Position numbers and translations under genes: made by a program
Notes under the pieces: model-generated
The model's input: the letters and a program-made list of their open reading frames with translations, nothing else
What the model was told of the DNA's origin: nothing
Databases searched by the model: none
Assembly (NCBI GenBank): GCA_902651635.1
Contig: CACRSC010000110.1
Coordinates: 30,095-86,735 of the forward strand
Length of the DNA: 56,641 bases
Direction of reading: 5' to 3'
DNA from: Mastigamoeba balamuthi
Lineage: Eukaryota > Evosea > Mastigamoebida > Mastigamoebidae
Shown here: positions 20,632 through 31,722 of the stretch, in pieces
How positions within the stretch are numbered: position 1 is the stretch's first letter
Layout: each line of letters begins with the position of its first letter

Positions 20632-23007
20632 TCATATTACCAAGTTGACGACAAGCCTCAAAACTATGACAATCACCGCGCCCGCGAGCATCCACAGTAT
20701 CTCCCTGCAGGCGCCCGCGCGTGAGCATGCGGGCCCAGGGGCTGGCGCGTACACTCGGATCGCAGCCTCGGGCTTCTCGGGCGTCCTGGGCCTCGAGGGC
20801 GACGGGCTCAGAATGCGGGGCGCCCCCAGAGCCACCGAGCGGGGCGACCGTGGTGAAGCCGCGTTGCTGCACGTCCCCGCGGGCTTCTCCGCCAGCTCGG
20901 TCCTGCCGTTGTGCACCACGACGGTCCCGCTTCGCGAGCTCCGCGTCGAGGCGTTCTTGACGACGAACGTGCCCGAGGGCTGCGCGGGGGCGGCGACAGG
21001 GCTCGGGTGGTAGACCACAGACCCCGTCTCCGACTCGTCCTCTGTCGCGGCCCGGAAGACCATCGACCCCACGTCGGGCTGTAGGAAGGGGGAGGCACCG
21101 TGAGTGAGTCCCCGGACGCGAGAGGGGGGACCAGAGGGCTCGCTCCTCGCCTTCTGCGTGGCTTCTCGCGAGTTGGGGTTCTTGAGGGCGGTGATGCTGA
21201 TCGGGGGGTTCGACTGCTGCGGCGTCTTCTTGCGTATCCTCTGCACGTACGTGACCAGGTCCCTCATCACCTCGCCCGCGCTCGTGCCCTTGGCCCCCTC
21301 GAGGAACGGGTGCTGCGCCGGCGGCAGGCAGCAGGCAGCCGCAGCGCGAGTGTCAACACCGAGTTGCAACCGATGCCCGCAAGAGAGAGACAAGAGGTCT
21401 CTGGTGCGTGCGTGTCTGTGTCTGTGTCTGCTGTCGTGCCTGGAGCAGCTTCTCCGCGTTCGACCGCGCCTGGGCGTTCTTGCAGAGGCACTCCTCGAGG
21501 AAGCTGTTGAACTCGCGCGACCAGAGCTTGGGGTTCTGGAACGTCGGCGGGTTGCACTTGCCGATCATGATCATCGCCCGCACGGGGTTCAGGTTGGCCC
21601 ACCTGCTCAGGCAGCAGCCACGACGCCGTGAGCCCGCGCAGCAGAGGCAGTCCCTCCCCCCCATCCCCAGCAGCGACGCAACGGTGGGTAGCGGTCGGCC
21701 ATCTCGATGCAGGTGATCCCGATGCTCCAGATGTCGGCCGTGAACGTGTACGACTGCTTCTTGACGACCTCGGGCGCCATCCACAGCGGCGTCCCCACGA
21801 CCGTCCCCGTGGACACCCACGAGTTGCAGAGCTGCTTCGACACCCCAAAGTCCGCTGCCCCCGACCCCCGCGTGAGCCTCGCGTGCTGGGGGCCACCAGC
21901 AGCGGCAGAGGGCGCTCACCGAGCTTGACCTCGCCGTTGTCGTTGAGGAGGATGTTGCCGCCCTTGATGTCGCGGTGGATGATGCCCTTCTTGTGCAGGT
22001 ACGCGAGGCCGTTGAGGCAGCCGTTGAGGATGCAGGCGATCTGCCGCTCCTTGAGCCCCGTCTTCATCTCGTCGATCAGCGCTGCGCAGGCCCCAAGTCA
22101 GTGCTGTGTGTCCCAAGACAAGCGCAAAGCAGGCCAGGGCCAAGCCAGGGCAAGGGCAGCGCAGCCCCCAGGGCTCTGCGTGCGTGCCTCTGATGGAGCC
22201 GAGCGAACAGTAGTCCATGAGGATCCAGAAGTTGCCGTCGAGCTCAAACGACCCGTAGTAGTACACGACGTTGGCGCACCTGCACGCCTGCACGGTGTGG
22301 CCAGAGAGCACAGTGAGAGAGCAGAGAGCAGTAAGAGTGAGAGGAGAGAGCAGTGATAAGCAGTGAGAGGAGATAGAGCAGTGAGAGCAGTGAGAGCAGT
22401 GAGAGCAGTTGAGAGCAATGAGTGAGCAGTGAGCAGTGAGAGGAGATAAAGCAAAGGGAGCAGAGAGAGAACCGGCCCTTCAGGAACAGGTGTGTGTGTG
22501 TTTAGGGGGGAGCACGTGCCCTGAGGATGTCGATCTCGGAGCGGAGCTCGGCGATGTTGGTGGTGTCCTCGTCGATGGGGATGACCTTGATGGCGATGGG
22601 CATGCCCCCGTCCTTGGTCACCGCCCTGTACACCGCCCCAAACGACCTGCGAGGGCCCCCCCGCGTCAGGCGCCGCGCGCAGAGCGTCGCCAGCACCCCT
22701 CGCCGAGCTGCTCCTCGATGTTGAAGAGCTTCGAGGCGTCTGGCGCGCTCCAGTTGTACAGCTGGTCCACGTGCACCTATTATTGCGGCCCGCGCAGCGG
22801 GTTTTTCCGGCCAGACCCGCAGGGGCAGCAGAAATAATCGTCCGTGAGGTGAGGGTCCGCCCGCGGCCAACGGAAGGCGTCGCACCTCGTGGCTCATGCG
22901 CTGGGGAGCGCTGATGACCAGGTCTGCACACGGGGGTCAGCAGGGGGAGGGCGCAGTGGGGAGAGAGAGAGAACGGAGGGCGCACCCCGGTCCTTCTTCC
23001 GCAGCAT
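20632..23007 (-). CDS. Hippo/MST-like Ste20 (GCK) kinase with C-terminal membrane anchor
   Basis: Ser/Thr kinase of the germinal-centre group. Start 23007 (MLRKKDRG). About ten exons assemble into a full kinase domain: [12 protein letters not shown] (P-loop), PIAIKVIPI (Lys), [66 protein letters not shown]. The register matches MST1/2 residue for residue across several junctions. After the kinase comes [20 protein letters not shown], a Ser/Thr/Pro-rich linker, then [20 protein letters not shown] as the last 22 residues. That is a tail-anchor-like hydrophobic end where metazoan MSTs have a SARAH domain. Introns 22519-22288, 22187-22082 and 21439-21313 are GC-AG. A membrane-tethered Hippo-type kinase is inferred. 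Confidence 0.88.
22300..22470 (-). repeat. Intronic GCAGTGA/GAGAGCAGTGA repeat
   Basis: Imperfect tandem copies of an 8-10 nt unit around GAGCAGTGA on plus (CTCACTGCTC on the sense strand) fill most of kinase intron 22519-22288. Likely a low-complexity polypyrimidine expansion. Confidence 0.8.
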
Positions 23008-23749
23008 GGCACCTGGGAATGGGGGTGGCGGGCCACGCAGACGACAGCGCCAAAACGAAGAGTTTGGTGCGCAAAAAAACAAAATGGAATATCTATCTCA
23101 GGGGGATAATCTTCGGAGAATATCTCTGGGGAGATTTATTTCTGTGATATTCTCGGATGGAGAATATCCAGGAAAACGTGTGCTCGCTCTCCGTGACTCT
23201 CCGTGATGTCACGCCGCTTCCGCACGTCATAGACGCCACCACCACGCGTTTCCGGGGTGGTCGCAGAGAGGGGAGACGGACGGGGAATTCCGAACGACGG
23301 CAACTCAGCAACTTCCGAGAAATCCGCGACGAGTGGCGGAGCGAAAAGCGTCGAGGAAAAAAGTGTGTTCCGAGTGAGAGGGCGCAGAGAAAACCGGCAC
23401 ATGGGGCGCAGCGAGACCCGCGAGTTGAGGGGGAGGGGAGAGGGGGCATTGCAGAAGCGATGCGACACGAGGGCAGAGGGCAGTGGGCAGTTGCTGGGGG
23501 GCATAATAATAGGAGCTCTCTCGCTGCTTTATTTACACTGTTCCGCCCTGCGCGGCTGCGCTGCCAGAGCCGAGCCACCGAGAAAGAGGGGGAGGGCGCA
23601 ACTCCGCGCGCGCCCTCCACCCCCCCTCCCCGCGGCTCCTCAGCCCCGCAGCCGCCCTCCGACCGGCCCAGCCCCACCGCGGGCCTCCTCCGTGCTGTCC
23701 TCCGTCGCCATAACTTGCAGTGCCCCCGCGGGCTGAGCGCCTCCTCCAC
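23008..23749. other. Kinase upstream region
   Basis: 5' flank of the kinase gene. Bases 23085-23175 contain several AATATCTC/GAGAATATC words in both orientations. No gene with family support. Confidence 0.45.
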
Positions 23750-24055
23750 TCAGCGCAGGACGGGCGCCTGGGCCCACGTCTTGAGGTGCCGCTGCCACCG
23801 CGCCAGCACCGTCTTCACCTTGGCCATGGCGGGGGCCGTCGTCGCCGTCGTCGTGGCTGCGCGCGGGCGCTGCTGCTGCTGCTGCTGGTGGGCTCCCGAG
23901 GCCGAGGACCTGCGGCGGCTGCCGGGGGCGCTGTTGGTGCAGGGCGCCTGCCGCGTGGGCCGCCCCTCCGCAGACGTCTGCGTCGTCGCCGAGCACTCTG
24001 CCCCGGCGCCGTCGGCCCACTCCCCTGCTGCTGCTGCTGCTGCGTGTGCTTGCAT
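23750..24055 (-). CDS. Possible small Ala/Gln-rich ORF, unknown
   Basis: The ATG at 24055 opens about 101 codons (MQAHAAAAAAGEWADGAGAE ...), Ala/Thr/Gln-rich with a QQQQQQ run, ending KVKTVLARWQRHLKTWAQ plus a few residues. No family recognised. The amphipathic basic C-terminus looks less random than the rest, but the triplet (CTG)n character could also be non-coding low complexity. Treat as hypothetical. Confidence 0.25.
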   Translation of the reverse strand: MQAHAAAAAAGEWADGAGAECSATTQTSAEGRPTRQAPCTNSAPGSRRRSSASGAHQQQQQQRPRAATTTATTAPAMAKVKTVLARWQRHLKTWAQAPVLR

Positions 24056-24575
24056 GGCGGCGAGTAAAATTGCGTGTGCTTGCGTGGCGGTGCGCTGCGC
24101 CTGTGCTGCTGCGGTTGGTTGCGAAATGAATGAGTGCGTATGTGCCGTGATATTTGCGGGTGCGAGGGCTCCGCCGGTGCTGCTCTGCACCGGGTCCAGT
24201 CACCCGCCACGCTGTCTCTTCGCGCAGCGAAATAGTGCGGTTGCCGCTTCGGGAAACCCGCCACGTGTGCCGTGTGTGTCTGAAATCCCCTTCTCCCGCT
24301 CTCTCCCCTTCTCTGCCGGTGACCAGCGTCCCCCGCCCCCGCCGGCTCGCTCCCGCGGTGCTGCAGGACCCGCTGTGGCCTCTCGGCCCTCGCGGGGATC
24401 GATTCTCCGCCCCACCGGTTGTCAGTTGTCCCCGGAGACGAGAAACGGAACCAAGAGCCGCCGGGGCCCTGCTGAGCCACTGCCCGGGCACCCCGCAGAG
24501 ATGCCCCGCCCCACTCTCGCGGTGCGGAAAGCCGGAGGCGAGAAACACTTGCGAAAAAAGAAACAACCGCCATTG

Positions 24576-24612
24576 TCCTCCGGGGGCGTGGGTTCGAATC
24601 CCCCATCCGGAA
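24576..24612 (+). other. tRNA-like 3' half (possible tRNA-Ser relic)
   Basis: Contains a good B-box/T-arm, GTGGGTTCGAATCCCCC, preceded by CATTGTCCTCCGGGGGC, which resembles the anticodon-stem end plus long variable arm of tRNA-Ser. No matching 5' acceptor strand or A box lies upstream, and the T stem has a T-C mismatch. Probably a tRNA-derived fragment, not a functional gene. Confidence 0.35.
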
Positions 24613-24644
24613 AACTGTTCTGCCGCCCCTTCCCCCGGCCCCTT

Positions 24645-27600
24645 CTACTTCTTCAGCAGGTGGACGTCGGCGAGGATGGCGGACCTCTTGCGGCTGGCCA
24701 TCGCGCTGATCCTGGCCGCCTCCCTGGCCGTGCCCGCCGCCGTCGACGGGGGGCCCGAGCCAGCGAGCGCCACAGCGCTGGCCAGCACCGACTCGGCCCT
24801 GTCGCAGTCGCCGCAGAGAACCAGCGCCTCTGCCAGCCGCAGCCTGCTCCGCACCTCTGCCGAGTGGTGGCGCTTCTCCAGCAGCGCCAGGGCAGCCTGC
24901 AGGCACTCGACGGCCCTGGCGGGCTCCTGCGTCGCCGTGTACGCGGCGCCCAGGGCCGAGAGCGCAGAGCCCTGCACGAGCACGTACCCGCCGTCGCGCG
25001 ACGCCTGCACCGAGGCGTCCAGGTACTCGATCGCAAGCCCCGCCTCCCCGGCCGCGCACAGCGTCTCGCCGACGCTGAACCGCGCGTAGGCCTGCCCCCC
25101 CGGATGCAAGAGACCCGCTGAGAGCCGACGGGGAGGGCAGGGCAGACGGCGCACATCGAAGAAGACGAGGCCGTTCTCGGACGAGAGCCGCATGGCGGCG
25201 GCGAACTTCTGCAGCGCGTTCCTGAGCTTCCTCTGCGCGAGCAGCGCCTTCCCGATGTTGATCAGCGAGCGGCAGCACACGGCCGGGTCCCCGGCGGCCT
25301 TGGCCAGCGTCAGGGCCTGTGGGAGGCCGCCCCCGCAGGGAGGGGGGAAAAGTAAGTCAGAGAGAAGACAGAAGAAAGGAGGGTCTGGACTGGGGGCATC
25401 CGCTCACGCTCTGGGCGACCTCGGCGCATGCGGAGAAGTTGCCCGACTCGATGTGAGCCTCGGCGGTGCTGTTGAAGATCTTGGCGCGGCAGGGCACGTC
25501 GGGGGCCGTGGCCACGGCCCTGTTGAAGCGCGCCAGCGCCTGGGCGGCCCTCCCTTGCAGCGCATGCTCCTCTCCGATGGCCTCGTTGAGCACGCTCTGC
25601 ATGGCACGCGTCCTGCAGCACGCGCCAGAGGTCACGGCGCATCGATAGGAGCAGAGCGTGGGCGAGGGGGGTGGGGAGTCGTACGCGTCGGGGAAGGAGC
25701 TGGCGATCTCCTCGGCCTTCTCGTAGTAGCGCAGCGCCTGAACACGCTTGCCCAGCTTCGAGCACCCCAACCCCAGCGCTGCGTACATCTCCAGCAGCTG
25801 CGCAGGCTCTGTGATCTGCGAGGAGGGGTCAGCACCCCCGCCGAGAGCAGTGGGCCGGCAGCACCCCAGTGGTCGGGGCTGCCTCTGTGGCGGCCCGGAG
25901 AGTCTCCACGCCCAGCTGCACGTCGCCGGTGGCCAGCAGCGCGAAGCCCTTGGCGCGCAGGACCTGCGAGGCCAGCACGGAGCACGTGTACGCCGGCGCC
26001 TTGCCGCTGCCGTCGCCCGCGGGCTGCTCCACGAGCTGCAGGGCCCGCTGCTGCATGTCGACCGCCGGCCCCGCCTCCCCCGTGGCCCACAGCACCGCCG
26101 ACATGTCCGCGAGGATGGCCGCCTCGGTGACGCGGTCGCACTCCTTCTGCGCCATCTGCGGGGAGCAGCCCTCAGTCTGCGCGCCTGCACGCTTGCAAAG
26201 GCACCTCGAGGGCCTCGTTGAGGACCGCCGAGGCCTCGGGGTACGAGCCCTCCTGGGCGAGGGCGCAGCCGAGGTTGTGCCGGGCCTGGCAGACCAACCG
26301 CTGCATCCCCGCCTCGGCCGCGAGCTTCGCGGCCTCGTCGAACCGCTGCCGCGCGTCGGCGAAGCACCCGCGGAACGCCAGCACCTCGCCGATGTACTCT
26401 GTGCACCACGCGAGCCGCGGCCTGTCGCAGGCGTCGCGGCACATGCGCCACGCGCTGACGAGGTACTTTCCCGCGACGTCGGCGTCGCCCCGCGCCAAGT
26501 GCGCCCTGCCCAGCGTGCACATGGCCGCCCGCTCCAGCCCCGCGTCCCCGCAGCCCACCGCGATCGCCAGGCACTGCTCCGCCGTCGCCATCGCCTTGCT
26601 GGGCTCGTCCCCCCTCACCAGGTATCTGAGCCGAGCCGGGCTGTCAGAGACCCGGCGGAAACCGTGAAAGGGGTCCGCGAACATCTCCGCGAGAGAGCTG
26701 AGGACCAGCCCGCGGCCGAGCTTGTGCTCGTGTCGGTCGTAGATGGTGAGCGCGGCCTGGTAGTCGCGCAGCGACAGGTGCGTCTCGCCCAGCAGCAGGT
26801 GCTCCTTGCCCAGCGCGCAGTGCGTCGCGGCCTCGTGCCACCACCACCTCAGCAGAGAGAATTTAAGTGTCGGCGGGCGGGCTGAGGCGGTACCCCTCGG
26901 CGGACGTGTCCTGCAGGATCTGCCTCAGGTGGCGGATGGCCTCTGCGCGCCTGCCGGCCCTCGAGAGCGTCTGCGCGAGCTCCCAGCGTGCGTGGGCCGC
27001 GGGCTCGCTCGACGCCTCCCCGCAGTCCTGCGCGTACCCCACGGCCTCCTGCAGCGCCTGCAGGGCCTCGGCTATGTCCCCGCGGCGCTCCAGGACGTTG
27101 GCCTGCCCCCTGAGCGCGTCCAGCCGCAGGCGCGGGTCGTCGCGGGCCTGCGCGATGGCGACCGAGGCCGTGTAGGCCCGCAGCGACTTGTCCCAGTCGC
27201 CCGCGTCGCGGTGCGCTGCCCCCAGCGCCAGCAGCAGGTCGCCCTCGAGGGCCCCGCCGTCGCCGGCGGCCCTGCACTCCTCGATGGCCTCGTCGAGCAT
27301 GAGGGCCTCGATGGCGTGGTCCTCCTGCATCCGCCGGATGCCCGCGACGACCGCGAGGACCTGCGCCGAGAGCCGGTGGTTCTGGTCGGCCCGCGACAGC
27401 TCGAGCGCAGTGACAGCGTGCGCCAGCGACTCGGCGAGGGCGCCCTCGAGCAGCTTGCCGTGCGAGACGGCGAGGTTGCACTTGGACTCGGTAGTGGGGC
27501 TGCCGGACGCCTGGGCTGCCGCGAGGGCCTTGCGGAGGAAGCCGAAGGCGCCGGCGAGGTTCCGGCGGGCCAGCATGATCCTTCCGAGCAGCATCCAGTA

Positions 27601-30600
27601 CTTGGCCTCGAGCGCATCGCCCTTGGGCACTACACGCAGCCCCCCGTTGCATATCTCCATCGACTTGTCGCCGTTGCCTGGGTGATCGTGCCGTGCGCAG
27701 GACGTCGGGCACGAGGGCCATCAGTTGAGCGGAATACAGAGAGTCAATCAACGTGGATTCGTGTGAGACGCCAGACGACGTGCTACGCCATCTGGCCTTG
27801 CACAGCAGAACCGCATCTGCACCCAGAACTCCCGGAAACTTCACACAACCCAGAGGCCATCACCGGCACCGACAGAGGAACTGAGGACGCACCTTGCGTG
27901 AAGTAGGCCTTGGCGAGCTTGTAGGTGGCCAGAGAGACAAGCTGCGGCATGTCGACGGCCCTGAACGAGCTGACGGCCCGCTTGTACGCGCGCACGGCGT
28001 CCTTGGCAGCGCCGGCGTGCCGCAGCGCCTCGGCGAGCAGCAGCGAGTGGTGGCCCAGCAGCTCCGTCCTGCCCAGCGCCTCGGCGAGCTGCGCGGCCCG
28101 CTGGTGCACCTGCACGGCCCTCTCGCCGTCCTCCTCGCGCGAGAGCAGCGCCCCCAGCGAGTCCAGGTTCCTCAGCTCGGCCTCTGCGTCGCCGCACCTG
28201 CGCGCGACGACCGCGCACTCGGCGAACAGCGTCGGGTCGTCGGCCTGGGCGATCGACTGCAGCGCGTCGGCGACGGCCAGGATGACGCGCGTGGAGCCCG
28301 AGCGCCTGGCGTCCTCGCGAGCGCTCTGCAGCGCATCGACGGCCGCCTGCTCGTGGCCCTGCGCGCCCAGGGCCCTGCCGCGGCCGGCCTTGCAGAGCGC
28401 GCTGCCCCGGAGCTCGCCCAGCGACTCGTAGATGCCCGCGGCCTCCTCGAACACGTCGCAGGCCGTCGCCAGCGTCCCGCAGTCGAGCAGCACCGCGCCC
28501 AGGACGCTGAGCACGTCGGCCTTGACGCCGTCGTCCATGCCGTCGCGGAACCTGCACAGGCAGTCCTCGCACATGCGCAGCGCGCGCTGCCTGTCGCCCG
28601 CGCACACCGCCTGGCAGAGCACAGCGCGCACCAGCAGAGCCCCGTCGGCGTCCCGCGCCGCGAGATGCCCTCTCTCGAGCTCCTGGGCCACCGCCTCCAT
28701 CCGAGCGGCCTCGACCTCTGTGGGGGCCGCCCGTCAGCGAGAAGGGTCGGGACTGGGGCAGAGGGGCACTCGGCATCTCGGAGGACATCTGCTCGACGAT
28801 CGATTGCTGCAGCGCTCGGTTCTTGGCCTTGCGGCACGCAGAAAGCGCCCTGTCCAGGGTCGCCAGAGCCTTGTCGTGCTGCCCCCTCCGCGAGCGCAGC
28901 GTGGCCTGCAGAGCAAGCGCAGACCTCGCTCAGAGACGGCGCGAGAACGCGGTGCTACCCGCCTTTGTTACCAGGCACCTGGCGCCCTCGGACTGGTCGT
29001 TCATCCCCCTCGCGATGTGCATGGCGCTCGCGAGGGCCTTGCTGCTCTCCTCCGTCCTCTCGGCCGCCGAGTGGCAGAGCGCGATGACCCTCCACAGCGC
29101 TGCTCGTCGGGTCGGCCGTGCGTGCCGTCAGCGAGCGTAGGGCGCCAGGGGGAGAGTTACCGCAGAGGATGGGGTCGCAGTCGGTGTCCGTGGTGGCCGG
29201 CGTGGCGACCTGCACCGCAGAGTCCCACTGCTCGAGCGAGGCCAGCGTCTCCGCCCAGCGCAGGCGGACCCTCGCCAGCGACCGCGGGAGCCCGACCGCA
29301 GCGAACCTGTCGGCGGCCTGTCGGAAGCTGTCGAGCCCCGACGTCAGGTCGCCGCTGCTGACGCTGCAAGCTCCCATCTTGGCCAGCACAGACGCCTCGA
29401 GCCGCTTGCTGCAGGCCTGCTCCCCCCCGCTCGTTAGCGTGTAGCGCGCCCCCGCGCGTGCCTTGGCGGTCTCGAGGGCGCGCGTCAGCCAGCTGTCGTC
29501 GGGCTCCTCGGTCCCCACGAGCGAGCGCGCCAGCGACAGCCAGCACAGCGCCCGGGCCTCGAGGGGGAGCAGCTTCGCCGCAGCCGCCTCCTCCAGCGCG
29601 GACTCAAGGGCCTGCACGGCCTCCTCGAGCCTCATCATCTCGATTGCTGCCCCCCACCCTGAGTCGAAACTCGCAGTGAAACCCGCGGGGAGACGCACCC
29701 GCGCGACCCCACAGTATTTTGGCCCTGCAGCTCAGGAGGACGAGGCGCGAGTCCGAGGCGAACGAGGAGCACTTGGAGGCCGTGGCGATGGCGCGCGCTG
29801 GGTCGCCCAGCAGCAGCGCCGCCTTGGCGCAGTCGTACATCGCTGCAGCGGCGTCCGCGGGGGCCTCGGACAGCGCCCGGGCGTCCGCCTCGCACGCCGC
29901 AGCCGCCAGCGCCAGCGCCTTGCCAGCGGCCTCGGCCCTGCCCAGGCGGGCCAGCAGCTGCGCGTGCAGCGCCAGCGCGCAGGCCCTGCGCGCCCTGCCG
30001 CCGGTGCGCTCGGCGGCCTTCAGGGCCCGCGAGACGAGGGAGAGGGCCGAGTCGTGGCTCTGGAGCTTCGCTGCCGCGCGGGCGGCTGTCAGCAGCACGC
30101 AGTCCTCGTCGCTGTCGGGCCCCGAGGCCCCCAGGAGGTGCGCAGCCGCCTTGAGCGCCCGGCGGCCCGTCGCCACTGGGCCGGCGAGCGCGTGGGCCGC
30201 GGCGACGGCGATGCCGATACGCGCAGCGTCGCTTTTGGCCTCGCGCTCGACGGCGTCGGTGACGGCGGCCTGCAGGGCCTCGAGGGCCGCGCGGGCGTCG
30301 CCAGAGGCCAGCCGGACGGCGCCCACGGCAACGCGGTGCAGCCGCGAGACGCAGGGGTCCGCGCGGGAGGCGCCTGCGAGGGCCTGGGACGCGCGGTCCA
30401 GGCACGCCCGCGCGGGCTCCACGACGCCCGTGGCTGCGCGGGCGATGGCGAGGGCCGAGAGCCACTCCGCGAGGTTTTCTCCGGAGATCTCCGCGCCCGC
30501 GGAGGCCACCGCCCGCGCGAGCTGCGTCTCGGCCCGCGACGGGTCCCCCGAGGCCAGCGCCGCCTCCCCGGACGCGGCGAGCGCCTCGGGGAGCGCGGGG

Positions 30601-30953
30601 CACATCCGCTCCGCGGAGATGGCGGCCGCGGAAGAGTCCGCGGAAAAACTCCGCGGAGCCCACAGCGCGAGCAGCGACGCCTTGGCGGCGACCACGCGAG
30701 CGCGGTCGGTCGCGGAGGAGGCGAGGGCGGCGGCGGAGTCGAGGGAGGCGAGGGCGGGGGCGAGTCCGCGGGACCCCGGAGAGGATCCGCGGACGACGTT
30801 GCGCGCGTGGGCCACCAGAGCGTCGCAGCGCGCGCGGGGGTCGCGCGACGGCATGAGCGACGCGCGCTTGCAGAGGGCCGCGGCCCCCGCGTGGTCGCAG
30901 CGCGCCGAGAGCTCCAGCGCCTCGGCCAGCGCCCCGCGGACGTCCTCGGCCAT
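24645..30953 (-). CDS. Giant tetratricopeptide-repeat protein
   Basis: One long multi-exon gene from MAEDVRGALAEALELSARCD (start 30953) to DVHLLKK and stop at 24645. Nearly every exon is made of 34-40 residue helix pairs with TPR spacing (A/G at position 8, A at 20 and 27), e.g. YLVSAWRMCRDACD, AYTASVAIAQARDDPRLRLD, LQALQEAVGYAQDCGE. The first exon (30953 to about 29713) alone encodes about 410 residues. Other coding blocks: about 29637-29161, 29096-28979, 28910-28790, 28707-27903, 27680-26897, 26850-26204, 26155-25875, 25816-25300 and 25320-24645, with short GT-AG introns. About 1,700 residues, no enzyme domain, no TM. A scaffold is inferred from TPRs alone. One gene is favoured because no stop-plus-new-start pair breaks the chain, but two adjacent genes cannot be excluded. 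Confidence 0.75.
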
Positions 30954-31283
30954 TCGCACGCCCAACTAATATCTGGGCGGTCGAATCAAAAGATATATTG
31001 AAATCTCAGTGAGATCTCCCTCCAGGATCTTGTCAATTGATTTCTGATCGATAAAGTTGAGAATTCAGGGCGTTTTTTGCTGTCAACAACTGCATTATCC
31101 GCACAGCATGAGATAGTACAAGAAAACTGGAGACATGAAGCATGCGCGATATGAGGTCCGAACATAACAGTACACGTGATTAACTCACTAACGACATACT
31201 GTATTCATTCATGTGAACAGCCATGCCAGGTCACAACGGAACATATGTTGACATCTGAATTTCGAAACAGTATTGTTGTATAA
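30954..31283. other. AT-richer intergenic before tRNA-Leu
   Basis: Notably lower GC than the flanking genes. Holds the TPR-gene promoter and tRNA upstream region. No coding signal. Confidence 0.5.
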
Positions 31284-31366
31284 GCATCTGTGGCCGAGTC
31301 GGTCCAAGGCGCTGCATTCAGGTTGCAGTCTCGCAAGAGGCCTGGGTTCGAATCCCAGCGGATGCA
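31284..31366 (+). tRNA. tRNA-Leu (anticodon CAG)
   Basis: Full cloverleaf of 83 nt. Acceptor GCATCTG pairs with CGGATGC (one G-C/T-G adjustment) with discriminator A. D-arm region TGGCCGAGTCGGTCCAAGGC holds the A box. Anticodon stem CTGCA/TGCAG encloses loop TTCAGGT, so the anticodon is CAG. A long type-II variable arm (TCTCGCAAGAGG) is followed by T-arm CTGGGTTCGAATCCCAG. A TTTT terminator is at 31370-31373. No intron. CUG is a preferred Leu codon in these GC-rich genes. Confidence 0.97.
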
Positions 31367-31369
31367 TTA

Positions 31370-31373
31370 TTTT
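31370..31373 (+). terminator. Pol III T-run terminator
   Basis: Four Ts four bases after the tRNA-Leu 3' end. Confidence 0.7.
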
Positions 31374-31722
31374 CCTATCGAGAGATGGGAACTGGCTCGT
31401 TGCGCATCTGGTTTTCGCGCTTTCGTGGCACCTTGTGATCGGTAGCCTTCGTATGCAGTCCTCAGCTGGCCTATATTTTTTGATAATGAACAGACGGTGC
31501 CCAAGACTTTTCCGATACTGTCTTGTACACTCCATGCAATGGACTGGTGTGTCCCGAGGGGATGCTGTTGTCAGAGAAGGCAGTACCTCCTGTCTGGGCC
31601 AAACGCGTTCCCAGTGTCGCAGAAACAAGCATTGGCCTCCGCGTTTAGCGGCCAGATTGCATTGCTACTTTGTAGAGGTTTATTGCTGTGAAGCACAAGG
31701 TTGCTTTTCAGGGCTGCGCTGA

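Noticed and set aside
29463-31001. Long plus-strand frames opposite the TPR gene
   Set aside because: Shadows of the TPR exons; Arg/Gly/Ala-rich with no recognisable fold.
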